10,162 nt of DNA. It comes from Ettlia oleoabundans. Its lineage: Eukaryota; Chlorophyta; Chlorophyceae; Chlamydomonadales. Shown piece by piece: positions 7,465-10,162 of the stretch (position 1 is its first letter; every line of letters starts with the position of its first letter). The translations under genes and the position numbers were made by a program. The stretch is taken from positions 1 to 10,162 of the forward strand of contig JAAMXP010004403.1 in the NCBI GenBank assembly GCA_019693395.1, read 5' to 3'. The notes under the pieces were generated by a model. It ran no database searches and was not told where the DNA came from. It saw only the letters and a list, made by a program, of their open reading frames with translations.

Positions 7465-9032
7465 ATGCAGGCCACCCTTGCCTTCAAGCCCGTGGCTGCC
7501 CGCGCCCAGCTGCAGCGGAGTGAGTGATATCGCGAGCAGTCAGGCCCTCAACCCTGGCCTTTCTATCCATGAGATTCGATGTTGGCCAGCGGGCGACGCC
7601 AGGGGCGCAGCCTTACCCGCCCGGCAGCAGAGCTGGCGTAGTAGCGTGCAGCCCTTTGACTCCGCAGCTTTCCCCGCCCTTGTGTCTGCAGGCCAGAAGG
7701 CCCGCAGCGGCCTGGTTGTGCGCGCCGAGGAGGCAGCAGCAGCAGCACCAGCGGCAGCCCCCGCCAAGAAGCCGGACGTCGGCCCCAAGCGCGGCACTAT
7801 GGTGAGCCGCCATGCACGTCGCGGCAGCAGCTAGGAGCGGTTGCCTGCAGCACAGTTGCTCAGATCAGTGCATGTTGGGCATACTACGTCTGACAGAACA
7901 CAAGCATTGCAGGGTACTGTGCGCAACAGCCTTCCCGCTTTGTTGTGCTGTGCATCGGCAGCAACTTACCTGCTTATTGTGTTGCGTGTTCTGCCCTGCC
8001 CTGCCCTGCAGGTGCGCATCATGCGGCCAGAGTCCTACTGGTGGGTATCCCTTCCAGCATTTTGCAGATGTGCTGCTGGTTGCTGACCACATCTCGGATT
8101 GGTGACACATATGCCAGCACCGCACCATACGTCACATTCAGCCAGGCACCTCCTTACAATAATCACATCAGGGCAGAAGCAACAGCAGCGTATGTTTGCA
8201 CCCGCCAGTGACCAGCAACCTTGCAGCAAGTATCCCCCCCTTTTGCTCCGCTCAACTCTCCGCCAGGTTATTTCCAACCATAGCAGCCTCACCCACGCAT
8301 GCCCGCCACCCAGCTAACACTGTGGTACTGCTTTACGCACCTTCATTGCCGCCCAACATCACCAGCCACACCCCCCCCCATCTGCAGGTTCCGCGAGACC
8401 GGCAAGGTTGTGTCTGTGGACCAGAGCGGCATCCGGTACCCCGTGGTGGTGCGCTTTGACAAGGTGGGTGCAGTGCCTGGTTGTGGGTGATGCTGGGTAT
8501 TAGTAATGGGTGTGTGGTGTGTTTGTGGTGTGGCATAGGCTTTGCTGACCTGGGACACGCTGACTGGCGAAGCCTTTCTTTTTGTGTCTGCTGATGGGTG
8601 GGCAAGAGAAGGCGTATGCTACCCAGGCAGTTGCGCGTTGTAGGGCCATGACTGCCATGTAATTATTGTATGCGTCGCAAGCTGGTGTTTTCCTCCTATC
8701 TTTCCTGCTTTACGTTCTGTACAGGTCAACTACGCCGGTGTTTCCACCAACAACTGTGAGTGGCTTCATGCGCAAACCCTGCTGTGGCTGTTATGGATCT
8801 GCTGCCTCTACAGCGGTTTGTGCTCTGCAGCACTGCAATGGTGCCTGATACCCCTCTGGCTGCTTTTTGAATTTGACATGCAGCAAATCCATCTGTGCAG
8901 TCCACCCTTCGCTCAAAGTGTGATATCTTGTGTTTTGTGGGCCCGTATCTTAGCCATGTTGTGCGCTGGTTGTGCGCGTGTATGTGTGGCCCTGCAGACG
9001 CCCTGGACGAGGTTGAGGAGGTGAAGAAGTGA
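7465..9032 (+). CDS. psaE: Photosystem I reaction centre subunit IV (PsaE), nuclear gene, 6 exons
   Basis: Stromal peripheral subunit of photosystem I that helps dock ferredoxin and stabilise PsaC on the acceptor side. Exons: 7465-7519, 7692-7801, 8012-8040, 8388-8463, 8725-8755 and 8998-9032 (TGA at 9030-9032). All introns are GT-AG, with phases 1, 0, 2, 0, 1. The 111-residue precursor begins [18 protein letters not shown] and reaches VVRA near residue 30, a typical algal transit peptide with a VRA cleavage context. An Ala/Pro-rich linker (about 31-45) follows, then the PsaE SH3-like barrel: [38 protein letters not shown] and [20 protein letters not shown]. These blocks match the family along the whole mature length, and no residue block is missing. 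Three exons are only 29, 31 and 35 bases. It is head-to-head with the phosphatase gene and convergent with the methionine aminopeptidase gene. Confidence 0.97.
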
Positions 9033-9390
9033 AGTGGCGGCATATCGGTGGCGTGAGATGCCCAGTCAACTAGCCAGCCAGGCAGCTTGCCGCGCACTCA
9101 TAGCTGGCAGCTTATTGGCGGAAGAGGGGCCTTCCACCCTTCTTGCTGGCCTTAGTTAGCCCATGCCACTGCTACCTCCCTCACTTGTTTATCAGTGTAT
9201 TACCCCCACACATCCCACTCCCCACGTCGAACCAGGCTTGCTGCTCCTGTGGGCGTGACGCCATGCCGGCCGCCACGCCCAATCACGTCCACAACTCACC
9301 ATACTTCACCCGAGAAGAAATCCCTGCTTTGAAACCGCTAGCTTTGTGCGCTGTGTGTGCTTGTATTCGAATTAACACTGAGCTGCCTTC

Positions 9391-9395
9391 TGTAA
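9391..9395 (+). terminator. Candidate psaE poly(A) signal TGTAA
   Basis: The first plus-strand TGTAA I find after the psaE stop, 358 bases downstream. A 3' UTR of this length is ordinary for green algal nuclear genes. Short motif, so moderate confidence. Confidence 0.45.
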
Positions 9396-9567
9396 GCGCG
9401 GCCCCGCTGCATCAACGAGCCAGCATATCAATAGGCGCTCGTATGATGGGGCAGCACTGGCACATGGCTGCATGCATCTCACTTCTGGCTGTTCCAGTAC
9501 GGGAAGAATGGACCAGCAGTGGCACAGGGCAGCGTGAAGTGCTCTAATGACGGTGGTGGAAGCAGGC

Positions 9568-9572
9568 TTACA
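9568..9572 (-). terminator. Distal candidate poly(A) signal (minus strand)
   Basis: TTACA on the plus strand (TGTAA on the minus), 247 bases past the methionine aminopeptidase stop. The spacing is the same as in the phosphatase gene, which favours it over the nearer candidate. Confidence 0.4.
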
Positions 9573-9749
9573 GATGTCTCAGAGAGGGCTGCATATGACA
9601 CCTCATACTGCTGGGGACTCCAGCGATAAGGGCAAGCTGTTTGACGCCGGTTGTTATGATTGCAGCCCTCCGAAATGGTTTCCGCCAGTGCTTGGAGAGC
9701 AGTGCGTGATGCCAAGATGCACACTCGCTCTAGCATGCTTTCTTGCAAT

Positions 9750-9754
9750 TTACA
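9750..9754 (-). terminator. Proximal candidate poly(A) signal (minus strand)
   Basis: TTACA on the plus strand (TGTAA on the minus), about 65 bases past the methionine aminopeptidase stop. It would give an unusually short 3' UTR; alternative use with the 9568-9572 site is possible. Confidence 0.3.
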
Positions 9755-9819
9755 GGGCAGCAAATGGAGGCAAAAAGGGGCATGCTGCAACATGGGTGAG
9801 AGTATACAGAACCAAGAGG

Positions 9820-10162
9820 TCAGTTGGCACCTGCTCCTGCTGCCACCCCTGGCGCACTACTCGCCACCCCGCCTTGCTGCTGCTGCCCCTGCTGCCCTGC
9901 CGCGCCTGGCGCTGCTGCCGCCGCTTCTGCTTCCCACCACAGGGGTGGCGAGGTGGGCAGCCGGGCTGTAAGTATTTCACAGCCTGTGGGTGTGATGAGC
10001 AGTGTGTGCTCAAACTGTGCCGACCGCCGCCCGTCCTCTGTGACTGCTGTCCAGCCATCCGGCCACGTCTTGTCGCGGTGCGTGCCCTGGTTGATCATGG
10101 GCTCTGCAGGTGGGGTGACACAGGGACGCCGGGTGTGGGTGGGTGGGTGGATGGTACTGTAG
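9820..10162 (-). CDS. Methionine aminopeptidase type 1 (MetAP1A-like), C-terminal exon, partial
   Basis: Cytosolic-type enzyme that removes the initiator methionine from nascent proteins. Only the last exon, 10103-9820, is in the window; 10104-10162 is intron with a CCACCTGCAG acceptor, and the remainder lies beyond the right edge. The exon completes a Glu codon (phase 1) and reads [20 protein letters not shown], then [14 protein letters not shown] and [13 protein letters not shown]. In this family the Glu of EPM and the Glu of QFEHT are two of the five metal ligands, and WPDGWT..T.DG..SAQFEHT is the type-1 signature. The final ~38 residues are an Ala/Gly/Gln-rich low-complexity tail ([12 protein letters not shown], then QQGQQQQGG) beyond the usual end of the enzyme, with TGA at 9822-9820. 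The tail stays in frame without splicing, so it is probably real but may be dispensable. Confidence 0.92.
   Translation of the reverse strand, partial: YSTIHPPTHTRRPCVTPPAEPMINQGTHRDKTWPDGWTAVTEDGRRSAQFEHTLLITPTGCEILTARLPTSPPLWWEAEAAAAAPGAAGQQGQQQQGGVASSAPGVAAGAGAN

Larger units (their letters stand above)
9033..9819. other. Convergent 3' region between psaE and the methionine aminopeptidase gene
   Basis: 787 bases with no gene I can support. A plus-strand open frame of 134 codons begins near 9143, but its composition is not protein-like and it lies where the psaE 3' UTR should be. The region carries TGTAA signals facing both ways (plus at 9391; minus at 9754 and 9572), so the two 3' UTRs probably end here and may overlap. 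Confidence 0.5.

Noticed and set aside
9143..9547. A 134-codon plus-strand open frame after psaE
   Set aside because: No recognisable domain, Cys/His/Ser-rich chance-like composition, no splice or start context, and it lies where the psaE 3' UTR is expected.
1..10162. tRNA, rRNA, CRISPR array, transposase or phage genes
   Set aside because: Nothing resembling conserved tRNA arms, ribosomal RNA blocks, regular spacer-repeat arrays or mobile-element proteins was seen on either strand.

Overview
The window looks like nuclear DNA of a chlorophyte green alga. The evidence is a complete, intron-rich psaE gene with an N-terminal plastid transit peptide, GT-AG introns of about 170-700 nt ending in CTGCAG- or TACAG-type acceptors, G- and C-rich third codon positions in exons, GCAGGCA-rich introns, and TGTAA-type poly(A) signals downstream of several stops. 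No bacterial, viral or transposon gene was recognised. Every gene is split, so uninterrupted reading frames are a poor guide; the models below were built by joining exons at consensus splice sites and checking phase.

Layout, left to right. (1) 1-655: no gene recognised; contains a cluster of degenerate CACTGAT/ATCAGTG motifs. (2) 656-2908, minus: a four-exon model for a small secreted protein with a signal peptide, two Cys/Trp-patterned repeats and a hydroxyproline-rich-glycoprotein-like tail. (3) 2909-3532: intergenic. (4) 3533-4023, plus: a tentative two-exon gene for a ~97-residue protein with a signal peptide. (5) 4415-7190, minus: a six-exon gene for a 320-residue CX5R (HCWGGRGRAG) dual-specificity-type phosphatase with a plastid-transit-like N-terminus. 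(6) 7191-7464: a 274-bp divergent promoter containing a 9-bp perfect inverted repeat. (7) 7465-9032, plus: psaE, six exons, 111-residue precursor of photosystem I subunit IV. (8) 9033-9819: convergent 3' region with poly(A) signals for both strands. (9) 9820 to beyond the right edge, minus: last exon of a cytosolic-type methionine aminopeptidase 1 gene with an Ala/Gly/Gln-rich C-terminal extension.

Functionally, psaE and the MetAP are housekeeping genes. The points most worth a second look are the head-to-head pairing of psaE with a possibly plastid-targeted phosphatase over a short shared promoter, and the unrecognised secreted wall-type protein at the left. I did not see a new defence, mobile or biosynthetic system. 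Exon boundaries come from reading splice consensus and phase by eye; none is transcript-verified.
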